Shown here: positions 1 through 6,450 of the stretch, piece after piece
Numbering within the stretch: the first letter of the stretch is position 1
Layout: each line of letters starts with the position of its first letter
DNA from: Alphaproteobacteria bacterium
GTDB lineage: Bacteria > Pseudomonadota > Alphaproteobacteria > Micavibrionales > SZUA-601
Reading direction: 5' to 3'
NCBI GenBank assembly: GCA_003250865.1
Contig: QKJH01000009.1
Coordinates: forward strand, 1-7,487
Length of the DNA stretch: 7,487 nt
Notes under the pieces: model-generated
Database searches by the model: none
Told to the model about the DNA's origin: nothing
What the model saw: the letters and a program-made list of their open reading frames with translations, nothing else
Translations under genes and position numbers: made by a program

Positions 1-691
1 GATTGCCCGATTTTCTAAGCCATAGCTTGGCTTTATCCATGTCTTGCGACAAATTGGCGCATGTCTGCCAGAATGAGGGAGAGTGGTTCATATGTTTAAG
101 GTGTGCTACCTCGTGAGCCACCAAATAATCTAGAACGTAATCAGGCGCCATAATCAAGCGCCATGAAAAAGACAGCTTGCCTTTGGATGTGCAGCTACCC
201 CATCGGCTTTTGGTATCGCGTACGGCAATAGATTCAAAGGGTTTCCCTAATGTTTCTGCTTTTTGGCGTGCCAAATAGTATATTGCCTGCTCGGCTTCTT
301 TTTTTAGAAACATTTCAATGGCGCGCCCAAACCGTTCTTCGGGACAGTGAGCAGTAATTGTCTGCGATAGTGTGTCTTCTTCAACATGGATGCCGCGCCG
401 AGCATGAACATGGGAAAGAGTAAATTCTTTTCCTTCGAACAAAATCCTAACATCTGGGGCAAAGACTACCGTATCAGGAACTTTAGTGACATGTTTCTCT
501 ATCCATGTCTTGTGGTTCTCCAGAAAATCAATGATTCTGTGGCGCGCATAGCGTATGGGATGGCTTAAGTGAGCTTGCCCTGTTTTGTTGTCAACACGTA
601 AAGTAAGCCGCCGCGCTGTTCTGCGGGCAGTTAGAATAACAGCATATTCTTTGTCGTCTACTGTAACGGTAATAGTGTCACGGGCTTTCAT
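1..691 (-). CDS. YgjP/DUF45-family zinc metallopeptidase-like protein (partial, C-terminal end outside window)
   Basis: Reading the minus strand from the ATG at 691-689 gives 230 codons with no stop up to the left edge, so only the last residues are missing (family members are usually about 230-250 residues). The YgjP-like/DUF45 signature is clear. A RWGSC block at residues 163-167 is followed by a KGKLSFSWRLIMAP stretch. The zinc site HEVAH lies at residues 193-197, with a third likely ligand at H203 inside HLKHMNHSPSFW. Known for the family: SprT-like/gluzincin metallopeptidase fold, cytoplasmic, physiological substrate poorly defined. No in-frame ATG lies just upstream and the ribosome binding site is weak. 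The start codon sits inside a 14-bp inverted repeat (688-701). It is divergent from the cobD-like operon and probably an independent unit. The family call is firm; the substrate is unknown. Confidence 0.9.
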   Translation of the reverse strand, partial: MKARDTITVTVDDKEYAVILTARRTARRLTLRVDNKTGQAHLSHPIRYARHRIIDFLENHKTWIEKHVTKVPDTVVFAPDVRILFEGKEFTLSHVHARRGIHVEEDTLSQTITAHCPEERFGRAIEMFLKKEAEQAIYYLARQKAETLGKPFESIAVRDTKSRWGSCTSKGKLSFSWRLIMAPDYVLDYLVAHEVAHLKHMNHSPSFWQTCANLSQDMDKAKLWLRKSGN

Positions 692-701
692 GGTGCCATG
701 A
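688..701. repeat. Perfect inverted repeat over the ygjP-like start codon
   Basis: TCATGG-TG-CCATGA is a perfect dyad with 6-bp arms and a 2-bp centre. It covers the ATG (689-691) of the minus-strand metallopeptidase gene and creates a second, out-of-frame ATG at 697-699. It lies in the divergent spacer, so it could be an operator, or it could simply be chance. No protein partner can be named from sequence. Confidence 0.4.
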
Positions 702-796
702 TGGCGGATGTCTGAAAAACACGCAAGTAAAGATTATGGCGAAAAATCATAAAAGGGTGCTGGTCGAAAGCTAAAAAACGCGATAAGCTGTCCGTT

Positions 797-1789
797 ATGA
801 ACGAAACGATATTGAACTTTTATGTACTCATCGTATTTTCTGCCGTTGCTTTGGATGTAACGTTGCATCTGATTCCCTATTATCGTCTTTATATTCATGC
901 ATTTTTAGGCATTCCATCCCGATTTGCCCGCTATGTCATCCGCAGATTGAATCGAGAAACACGTGCAGCGACCGTGCTGATGGCTCGCGGGCTCTTTACT
1001 GTTTTGCTGTTATTAACATTGTTCTACGGCATAGGATACTGGCTTGAAATATACGGACGGACTAGCCCGTACTACATATATTGTTTGACGTTTTTATTAC
1101 ATACGGCGCTGCCTGTCACCGCTTTATGGTCTTTTACAACTGCCTCTATGGATGATGCGGTTGGTCTCAAAAATCAGCTTATTGCCATGGGTGTTGACGA
1201 GCATTTTGTAAAAAGTGAAAAAGATGTTCATGGTATCATGCGTTTGCGTGTGGAACAGATGTTTGTAAGCTATATTCATGTTGTTGCTTGCGTGTTTTAT
1301 TTTCTGGTACCCCGTTTTTGGGGAATTTCAGGATTGGCTGTTCTTTGCGCTTATGTTGCCTTGCATGAGACGGTAATGTTGTTTTACATGCGGTTGGCTG
1401 AGGATACGCCGTTTAAAAAGCCTCTATTTATGGCTTATGAAATCGTTTCATTTGTGCCGTCCAGATGTGGTGTTGTTCTTATCTGGCTGGCTACGCTTTT
1501 TACGCCTTCTGCAAACATGTTAAAAAGTATCCGTTGTGTGTTTAATGAGGCGTCAAAGCATAAAATAACATCTTTTGGATGGGCTTTTGCTGCAGTGGCT
1601 GGCGCTTTAGATATGGCTTTGGGAGGACGCAATGTTGATGGCGGTTGGATTGGCAATCTAAATGTAACGGCTAAAATAAGCCGGAAATCTTGTATCAAAG
1701 CCATGATACTCAATGTGATAGCGTATGTCATTCTGCTTGGTATTCTGGGCATCTTTTTATATAACAGGCTTTACCAGCAAGCCGCATAA
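797..1789 (+). CDS. Divergent CobD/CbiB-like integral membrane protein, probable pseudoenzyme
   Basis: A 330-residue multi-pass membrane protein. Several landmarks of CobD/CbiB (adenosylcobinamide-phosphate synthase, which attaches the aminopropanol arm to the corrinoid) appear in the right order: an N-terminal ALDVTLHLIPYYRLYIHAFL stretch (residues 18-37) resembling the family's LxDxxxGdPxxxxHPvxxiG start; a VPSR motif (220-223) matching the family's iPAR; and a C-terminal SFGWAFAAVAGALDMALGG block (259-277) matching the GWpxAAxAGALgvxLGG block. The usual polar motifs are gone: the RDT region reads KDVHG (142-146), the ENxxDG region reads SYIHVV (158-163), and the aspartate pair before PAR is absent. 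The length is normal for the family, so this is divergence, not truncation. ATG 797 is the only start after the in-frame stop at 728-730, and its ribosome binding site is weak. It is the first gene of a four-gene operon ending in regB-regA. The fold assignment is fairly secure; loss of catalysis is inferred. Confidence 0.75.
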   Translation: MNETILNFYVLIVFSAVALDVTLHLIPYYRLYIHAFLGIPSRFARYVIRRLNRETRAATVLMARGLFTVLLLLTLFYGIGYWLEIYGRTSPYYIYCLTFLLHTALPVTALWSFTTASMDDAVGLKNQLIAMGVDEHFVKSEKDVHGIMRLRVEQMFVSYIHVVACVFYFLVPRFWGISGLAVLCAYVALHETVMLFYMRLAEDTPFKKPLFMAYEIVSFVPSRCGVVLIWLATLFTPSANMLKSIRCVFNEASKHKITSFGWAFAAVAGALDMALGGRNVDGGWIGNLNVTAKISRKSCIKAMILNVIAYVILLGILGIFLYNRLYQQAA

Positions 1790-1806
1790 TTTAAGGTAGG
1801 AGACGC

Positions 1807-2667
1807 ATGGCAAGTGCCCTAGTTTCATGGCAGGAGATTGTTCAAACGATAAAAGTGATGCCGGAAATCAATACGGTAGATGACAGTGATGTTTTGGTGA
1901 TTGAAGATGATGTGTTCAATGCCACCGAAAAAAATTTTTATAAATCTGTGGCGGCTATTCAGGGGAGCGAGGCTCCTCACTTAAACCGGTTACGTGTGGC
2001 CGTTTTTTCATCCGATATTCAACAGCAGGATTGCTATTTGAAAAAAATCATTGACGGTACATCTGCTTTGAACCGTTTGTGTTTCTTACTTGATGCCGAA
2101 TTGCGTCTTTATGAGCTAAATCGTGAAGATAGTACACAAACTGTTTCCGCAGATGAGTTCCTTAGGGCGTTGGCATTCGGTATGATGGGGGTTGAGCCGG
2201 GTATGGACGCCGTACTCTTGATAGAGCATGGCCATAATCATGATTTTTCGGCGCAGCAAATTCTGGAAGCATTTAGCAAAGACGATGTTTCTGATGAAAC
2301 AATATTTGAAATATTGTGCAAGGTTGGTGATTTGTCTATCGCGGCCATGTTGGGAACAATAATTGCCGCACGAATGGCAGAAATACCGGTATTTATGGAT
2401 ACTCGGTTGGGCTTGGCCGCTGTCGCTGTGCTTCATCGCTATCGCTCGGATGCGGCACAGCATTGCGTCTGGTTGGGGCAGGATAGCGGGTTTGAGAATG
2501 AAATATCTCTTTTGCAATCTCCGCATATTCAATTATCAACCGTTGATACAGCTATGCCTGGTTACATTGCCCTGATGAAGCTGTTGCAACTGAAGGCAAT
2601 ATGTCAGTGCATGCAGCCCCGAAGAGGTATTCATGTTCATATGGCTGTCGGGGAAAGGCATACGTAA
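1807..2667 (+). CDS. Divergent CobT-like (nicotinate-nucleotide:dimethylbenzimidazole phosphoribosyltransferase family) protein, probable pseudoenzyme
   Basis: A 286-residue soluble protein, shorter than typical CobT (about 340-350). Residues 84-104 (GTSALNRLCFLLDAELRLYE) resemble the GxAAINxLAxxxGAxxxVvD strand. Residues 120-144 match the region ending in the GEMGIGNTT loop, but read IEHGHNHDF. Residues 172-209 (KVGDLSIAAMLGTIIAARM, then IPVFMDTRLGLAAVAVL) match the vGGxEIAAmxGaxLaAAxxxiPVllDGfxxxAAAL core. Residues 243-264 align with the RLGEGTGAxLAL motif but read LSTVDTAMPGYIAL, so the catalytic glutamate (E317 in Salmonella CobT) and the NTT substrate loop are missing. CobT makes alpha-ribazole phosphate for the cobalamin lower ligand; this protein probably does not. 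It starts 17 bp after the cobD-like gene with a TAGGAGA ribosome binding site, and its stop overlaps the regB start. An active but atypical enzyme remains possible. Confidence 0.72.
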   Translation: MASALVSWQEIVQTIKVMPEINTVDDSDVLVIEDDVFNATEKNFYKSVAAIQGSEAPHLNRLRVAVFSSDIQQQDCYLKKIIDGTSALNRLCFLLDAELRLYELNREDSTQTVSADEFLRALAFGMMGVEPGMDAVLLIEHGHNHDFSAQQILEAFSKDDVSDETIFEILCKVGDLSIAAMLGTIIAARMAEIPVFMDTRLGLAAVAVLHRYRSDAAQHCVWLGQDSGFENEISLLQSPHIQLSTVDTAMPGYIALMKLLQLKAICQCMQPRRGIHVHMAVGERHT

Positions 2668-3944
2668 TGTTTCAACAGACGGAGATTGATGAAAACAATA
2701 AGAATGGTATCGTGTACCGCATGCGCTGGCTTTTTATCATTGCGCAAATGTCAATGGTTGTTTTAACGGTATTGTGCTATGATGCAAATATCTCTCAATA
2801 CTGGGGTTTTGTCATTTTAGGCCTAATCATTCTCAGTAACTTTTTGCATATGACTCTTGTGCGCCGCTATAAAACAAAGCCCTATACTTTGCCGTTGTTT
2901 TTAGTTTCGGATGCTGTTTTGTGGACGTTGCTTCTGGGTTTCCTTGGGGGGATGAGCAACCCGCTCAGGGCGTTGGTGATTACTCCTTTGGTAATCGCCA
3001 TCATGTACGTCAGTGAAAAAATGGCGATAGTGTTATTTTTTATTGTGGCAGCTTTAACGAGTTTGATGATTTCATTCACAGAATATTTTCCGCAATGGCA
3101 ATATAATGAAACAATATCCTGGTATGTTGATTATTATTCCATTTCGTTTCAACAGATTGAGATGTGGAAGGATTGGACTTCTATTACGCTGACCGGTGGT
3201 TTTATTGGTGTTATTCTTTATACGGCGCGCAACGAAGCAATAAAATACCGCCTTTCACAACAGGCTTCTTCACGGGCATATCAGGAATATATGCGCGTGG
3301 CTGCCATTGGCACGATGGCTGCTGCTGCCGTGCATGAGCTGGGAACACCGCTAAATACCATTCATTTGATAGCCACCGAAATGTCCGAAGAGGGAGAGAT
3401 TGATACGGATGACATATCCATCTTGGTTCAACAGACGGAACGGTGTCAAAGTATTCTTAAAAATCTTGTAAAAATGAACTACGCCGAAGGAAATCAGGAA
3501 ATGGACACGCTGGGCGTATCCATGTTGATGGAACAAATTGCGTTCCCCTATCGTAAGGAAGGTATCCAGTTTAAGGTTAATGTTAACAATGAAGACACGT
3601 CTAAAGGAACGCAACTGCATTGGGTTAACGAGTGGACGTATTCAATCGGTAATATTTTACAAAATGCATTTCAATTTGCACGCTCGCGCGTGACGGTTTC
3701 GATTGATTTGCGAAAAAATAGACTTATGCTCTCTGTTATTGATGACGGTAAAGGCTTTTCGCAAGATATTCTTGAGACTGTAGGAGAACCTTATATTTCC
3801 GGTCGTTCACATGAGAGCAAAGGAAATCACATGGGGCTGGGGCTTTTCATTGCAAAAAGTTTGATTGAACAGACCGGTGGGTCGATAGATTTTTCCAATA
3901 GCTTATCGGGCGGAGCCTGTGTAACGATTATATGTAAGTTTTGA
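2667..3944 (+). CDS. regB: RegB/PrrB/ActS-type redox sensor histidine kinase
   Basis: A 425-residue sensor kinase that would phosphorylate the RegA encoded next to it in response to respiratory/redox state. About six membrane segments occupy residues 20-187. GGMSNPL at 94-100 corresponds to the ubiquinone-linked GGxxNPF motif, with Phe replaced by Leu. The H-box is AVHELGTPLNTI, with the phosphoacceptor H223. RCQSIL at 259-264 carries C260, equivalent to the redox-active cysteine of Rhodobacter RegB (C265). The catalytic domain has an N-box (NILQNAFQFA, N333), DDGKGF (359-364) and GNHMGLGLFIA (386-396). The start is taken at 2667, where TAATG overlaps the previous stop by one base and GGGGAAAGG lies upstream. 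An in-frame ATG at 2601 would bury 66 bp in the preceding gene and add non-conserved residues. regA follows after 19 bp, with no senC/sco between them. Confidence 0.93.
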   Translation: MFQQTEIDENNKNGIVYRMRWLFIIAQMSMVVLTVLCYDANISQYWGFVILGLIILSNFLHMTLVRRYKTKPYTLPLFLVSDAVLWTLLLGFLGGMSNPLRALVITPLVIAIMYVSEKMAIVLFFIVAALTSLMISFTEYFPQWQYNETISWYVDYYSISFQQIEMWKDWTSITLTGGFIGVILYTARNEAIKYRLSQQASSRAYQEYMRVAAIGTMAAAAVHELGTPLNTIHLIATEMSEEGEIDTDDISILVQQTERCQSILKNLVKMNYAEGNQEMDTLGVSMLMEQIAFPYRKEGIQFKVNVNNEDTSKGTQLHWVNEWTYSIGNILQNAFQFARSRVTVSIDLRKNRLMLSVIDDGKGFSQDILETVGEPYISGRSHESKGNHMGLGLFIAKSLIEQTGGSIDFSNSLSGGACVTIICKF

Positions 3945-3963
3945 CAAACAACGGAGAGATAAT

Positions 3964-4515
3964 ATGAATGATGTTCCCGGTGGACAGCTTAATCTTCTTA
4001 TTATTGACGATGATGCCGTCTTTTTGAAACGGTTGGCCTTGTCCATGGAAAAGCGCGGGTTCTCAGTGAGTATGGCAGAGAATATCGCTCAACTCAAAAA
4101 TGTTTTAGATCAGGAAATTACCTTTAATTACGCCGTGGTTGATCTGAAATTAGCACAGGAAAACGGTCTTCAAGCAGTACAGATAATTGGCGAGAAGCAA
4201 CCGCAATGCCGCATTGTGGTTTTGACAGCTTTTGGCAACATTGCTTCGGCCGTTTCGGCTATCAAGGCCGGCGCTGTAGATTATCTTTCCAAACCGATTA
4301 GTGCAGAAGGGATTGAAAATGCCCTGTTGGCAAAAGGTGATATGCCTCTTCCGCCGCCGCCGGAAAACCCTATGCCGGCCGACAGGGTCAAGTGGGAACA
4401 TATCTGGCGTGTCTATGAGCAATGTGGTCACAATGTTTCAGAAACAGCCCGCCGTTTGGGTATGCACCGCAGAACATTGCAGCGTATATTATCCAAGCAT
4501 GCTCCGCACGAATAA
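3964..4515 (+). CDS. regA: RegA/PrrA/ActR-type response regulator
   Basis: A 183-residue DNA-binding regulator, the family's usual size. The receiver domain (about 9-120) has the acidic cluster D15-D17, phosphoacceptor D60 in VVDLKL, the switch residue T88 in VLTAFG and K110 in SKP. The proline-rich linker PLPPPPENP and the following ADRVKWEHIWRVYEQC segment are hallmarks of RegA. The C-terminal Fis-type helix-turn-helix is NVSETARRLGMHRRTLQRIL (about 155-174), which in this family is almost invariant. A GGAGAG ribosome binding site lies 5 bp before the ATG. Known role in alphaproteobacteria: global control of photosynthesis, carbon and nitrogen fixation, respiration and anaerobic genes; which targets apply here is not visible. 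It is the last gene of the operon and convergent with the TPR gene, with no clear terminator between them. Confidence 0.96.
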   Translation: MNDVPGGQLNLLIIDDDAVFLKRLALSMEKRGFSVSMAENIAQLKNVLDQEITFNYAVVDLKLAQENGLQAVQIIGEKQPQCRIVVLTAFGNIASAVSAIKAGAVDYLSKPISAEGIENALLAKGDMPLPPPPENPMPADRVKWEHIWRVYEQCGHNVSETARRLGMHRRTLQRILSKHAPHE

Positions 4516-4553
4516 ATATTTATTATATAAAAGAGCTGATGGCTGAGTGGGTA

Positions 4554-5048
4554 TTATTCGCTCAGTTCGTACTCTTTGATGCGGTATTCCAAATCGCGGT
4601 ATTCAGCACAATCCGTTCCGCCGCATACCGTTTTAAGGGCATCCAGATTTTGTTTGGCATCACGTGGATTGTCGTTGAGTAGGGCAAGCCGCCCGGCATA
4701 ATTCTGCGCTGCTCGGCTGCGCGGGGACAGACGCAGAGCGTTTACCAGTGTTTGACGTGCTTTATCCAGCTTGTCCAACTTCATATAGGCGTAGGCGGAT
4801 AACGTATAGGCTTTGTCCGTACGCGCATCGGCACTGATGATTTTTTCAATCAAAAGCAAGGCGTCAACATATTTTTCTTCACGAACAAGTCGCTCTGCCT
4901 CAATCATGCGGATGTCTTTTTCAATCAATAGTTCAATTTTAGCCGGTGAATCGGCTGTCTCGGCTTCTTCTTCGGCTGCCCAGCCGGATGTTAACGGTAA
5001 AGCAAGCAACAGTAGAACAACAGGCAGAGCACTGTATAGGTTTTTCAT
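4554..5048 (-). CDS. Exported tetratricopeptide-repeat protein
   Basis: A 164-residue protein with a signal peptide: MKNLYSALPVVLLLLALPLT, then a probable cleavage near GWAA/EEE (about residue 25). The mature part is helical, with TPR-like units spanning about 44-73 (EKDIRMIEAERLVREEKYVD and following), 77-110 (a good TPR with AYAYMKLDKLDKARQTLVNA) and 111-140. A C-terminal cysteine pair, VCGGTDCAEYRDLEYRI (141-157), resembles a CxxGC-EY-L tail that I recall at the end of other small proteobacterial TPR proteins; it could form a disulfide in the periplasm. The start at 5048 is preferred over an in-frame ATG at 5072, because AAGGGA precedes it and the signal peptide begins there; the longer form would overlap the upstream gene. 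It lies 10 bp downstream of the P-loop gene and is probably co-transcribed. Likely a protein-protein interaction role; partner unknown. Confidence 0.85.
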   Translation of the reverse strand: MKNLYSALPVVLLLLALPLTSGWAAEEEAETADSPAKIELLIEKDIRMIEAERLVREEKYVDALLLIEKIISADARTDKAYTLSAYAYMKLDKLDKARQTLVNALRLSPRSRAAQNYAGRLALLNDNPRDAKQNLDALKTVCGGTDCAEYRDLEYRIKEYELSE

Positions 5049-5058
5049 TGTTTTTCCC

Positions 5059-5685
5059 TTATGCGGTTTCAAGTAGGACTTTACGTTGGCTAAGCGGTAC
5101 GCGGGTCAGACTTTGAATTTCGCCGTAAATGAATTCCATCCTTTGATTAAGCGCGGCTTGCTCACTCGATGCTCGGAAAGATGGGACACGGATAGGGGTG
5201 TAACCCAGACTTTGATAGGTATCCCACAGGCGGCGGTGAATGCGGATACGGTCAGTATTTGTCTCTTTACGGATTTCATCGTTCTTGTTATTGACCATGT
5301 CCAAAATAAATACGCGGCGATAACGGTATTGAGCGCATCCTTGTGCCAACTCAAACGGAACATCGACATTTTTTTCTTCATGCCAGGCAATATCGCTGGG
5401 CAAGCCATAATCGTGCAAAATAATCTCGTTTGGATTGGACTGTGCCATAAAAGCAAGGCGGCTGAATGCAATCTCATCCTGATAGTGCTGCTGTTTTTCC
5501 AGTGTTTGAATGGATTGAATCGTTTTGCCCTTTTTCACCTCACGTGAAAAGACTTCGCGGGCGTAATCCGGACAATATTTCCAGCCCATTTTTTGAGATA
5601 ATGCTTCAACCAAAGTGGTTTTGCCGGAACACGGGGCTCCGTCAATGGCAAACCAATTTGTAAAAATAGTGTTGTTATGCGGCAT
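5059..5685 (-). CDS. AAA_28/NadR-like P-loop NTPase (predicted small kinase)
   Basis: A 208-residue cytoplasmic P-loop protein. Walker A is GAPCSGKTT (16-24), preceded by the beta strand WFAID. A hydrophobic strand IILHDYGLPSD (88-98) supplies a Walker B-like aspartate, D92. The segment around residues 139-170, with RKETNTDRIRIHRRLWDTYQ followed by LGYTPIRVP, resembles the lid and the YxxLGYxxxxVP end common in AAA_28/NadR ribosylnicotinamide-kinase-like and adenylate-kinase-like proteins. A nucleotide or nucleoside kinase activity is plausible, but the substrate cannot be read from sequence. Residues 33-50 (MGWKYCPDYAREVFSREV) match the region that contacts the acceptor in relatives. The start at 5685 is preferred over ATG 5697, because AGGA then sits 7 bp upstream. 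First gene of a two-gene unit with the TPR protein. Confidence 0.8.
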   Translation of the reverse strand: MPHNNTIFTNWFAIDGAPCSGKTTLVEALSQKMGWKYCPDYAREVFSREVKKGKTIQSIQTLEKQQHYQDEIAFSRLAFMAQSNPNEIILHDYGLPSDIAWHEEKNVDVPFELAQGCAQYRYRRVFILDMVNNKNDEIRKETNTDRIRIHRRLWDTYQSLGYTPIRVPSFRASSEQAALNQRMEFIYGEIQSLTRVPLSQRKVLLETA

Positions 5686-5777
5686 AATGATCCTCATTAT
5701 TATTTACACCACACCCCTGAAATATAGAAAAATAGGTTTTTTATCGTTGGTTGATTATTTTTCAGAATCACGGGAAG

Positions 5778-5807
5778 ATGATAGCATGAGTTGTATAAAA
5801 AGGGGAA
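5778..5807 (-). promoter_or_regulatory. Candidate sigma-70 promoter with extended -10 for the P-loop/TPR unit
   Basis: On the minus strand, TTCCCC (5802-5807) and TATCAT (5778-5783) are separated by 18 bp. The -10 is preceded by TGC, giving an extended -10 (TGnTATnAT) that can offset the poor -35. It lies about 90 bp upstream of the P-loop gene start at 5685, leaving a leader in which no other element was recognised. Sequence inference only. Confidence 0.45.
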
Positions 5808-5846
5808 GTTTTTTTTGATTCTTTTACGCGTCAGGCCGTAATTTTA

Positions 5847-5923
5847 TGGTGCACCCAGCGAGATTCGAACTCACGACCTTTGCCTTCGGAGGGCAACGCT
5901 CTATCCAGCTGAGCTATGGGTGC
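5847..5923 (-). tRNA. tRNA-Arg (anticodon CCG)
   Basis: The minus strand folds as a complete 77-nt tRNA. The acceptor arm GCACCCA pairs with TGGGTGC and is followed by discriminator A and an encoded CCA (5847-5849). The D arm contains AGCTCAGCTGGATAGAGC. The anticodon stem TTGCC/GGCAA encloses the loop CTCCGAA, so the anticodon is CCG, reading the arginine codon CGG. The T arm contains GTTCGAATC. It is flanked by the promoter at 5941-5969. No convincing U-tract terminator follows. Confidence 0.97.
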
Positions 5924-5940
5924 ATCGCAATTCTTCGTTT

Positions 5941-5969
5941 TGTTTAGAGTAAACGGTGGCGGAAGTCAA
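5941..5969 (-). promoter_or_regulatory. Promoter of tRNA-Arg
   Basis: Reading the minus strand, TTGACT (5964-5969) and TAAACA (5941-5946) are spaced exactly 17 bp apart, ending 17 bp before the tRNA 5' end at 5923. This gives a short leader of about 10 nt. The -35 hexamer directly abuts the TAA stop codon of the receiver gene (5970-5972), so there is no spacer between that gene and the tRNA promoter. Confidence 0.7.
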
Positions 5970-6431
5970 TTATTTATCCGATTTATGCAGCCCCGAATTG
6001 GTTTCAAGATGGGCGCGCGATGCCTTGCTGTGAATATCGTTATATACTGTTTCGATTTTATGGCGTAAGTCCTCAACCGTGAATGGTTTGCCAAGATAAG
6101 CGTTGACCCCTAACCGCTGGGCATCCTGAACCGATCCGGCATCGCGGCGACCGGTGACCATGATAAACGGAATCTTGGGATAAACGGTACGGATATCACG
6201 GATTAATTCGGCTCCATCGACATGAGGCATATTCCAATCGCTGATAATTACATCAAATGGTGTTGGGGCAGCATCCATCGCTTCGAGAGCTTCCCGACCG
6301 TCGGCAACATCGGTAACGTATTTAAAGCCGATTTGTTTTAACATCGCGACAATGGTAAATCGTGTTGTGTCGATATCCTCAACAACCAGAATACGCAGTT
6401 TTGCAAGGGGAGAGGATTGAATGTTATCCAT
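5970..6431 (-). CDS. Stand-alone CheY-like receiver protein
   Basis: A 153-residue single-domain response regulator. The receiver covers about residues 12-130: acidic pair E18-D19 in ILVVEDIDTTR, phosphoacceptor D65 in IISDWNMP, switch T93 in FIMVTG and K115 in LGKPF. The VVEDxxxxRxxxxxxL and SDWNMPxxDG patterns are those of CheY-type proteins. After the receiver comes only a short polar tail (HSKASRAHLETNSGLHKSDK), with no output domain, so it would act through protein contact. It lies 37 bp downstream of the other receiver and probably belongs to the same transcript. Its ribosome binding site is weak (an AGAGA tract about 14 bp upstream). The spacer before it contains one copy of an 18-bp tandem duplication. 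Confidence 0.92.
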   Translation of the reverse strand: MDNIQSSPLAKLRILVVEDIDTTRFTIVAMLKQIGFKYVTDVADGREALEAMDAAPTPFDVIISDWNMPHVDGAELIRDIRTVYPKIPFIMVTGRRDAGSVQDAQRLGVNAYLGKPFTVEDLRHKIETVYNDIHSKASRAHLETNSGLHKSDK

Positions 6432-6450
6432 GTGTTTATTTTTTCTCTAT

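Noticed and set aside
386..568. Plus-strand 60-residue open frame
   Set aside because: It lies antisense inside the clearly coding YgjP-like gene and resembles no protein I recognise.
692..796. Promoter for the cobD-like/regBA operon
   Set aside because: The spacer must contain one, but no -35/-10 pair with good match and spacing stood out, so none is annotated.
2601..2666. Upstream in-frame start for regB adding 22 residues
   Set aside because: It lies inside the CobT-like gene, the added residues look like out-of-frame translation, and the TAATG start at 2667 fits the family length.
4512..4553. Possible terminator between the convergent regA and TPR genes
   Set aside because: There is an A/T palindrome (4512-4523) and a 5-bp CTGAG/CTCAG stem nearby, but no GC-rich stem followed by a T-run on either strand.
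5049..5072. Longer TPR protein starting at 5072
   Set aside because: It overlaps the upstream gene and adds MKPHKGKT before a normal signal peptide; the start at 5048 has a ribosome binding site.
5686..5697. Longer P-loop protein starting at 5697
   Set aside because: It would place the AGGA ribosome binding site inside the coding sequence; MPHNN at 5685 has correct spacing.
5615..5818. Plus-strand 67-residue open frame
   Set aside because: It overlaps the P-loop gene on the opposite strand and continues into A/T-rich promoter sequence; no recognisable protein features.
5824..5841. Hairpin TTACG/CGTAA just downstream of the tRNA
   Set aside because: The stem is only 5 bp with an 8-nt loop. 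On the tRNA strand it is followed by A-rich sequence, not a U-tract, so it is not a convincing intrinsic terminator.
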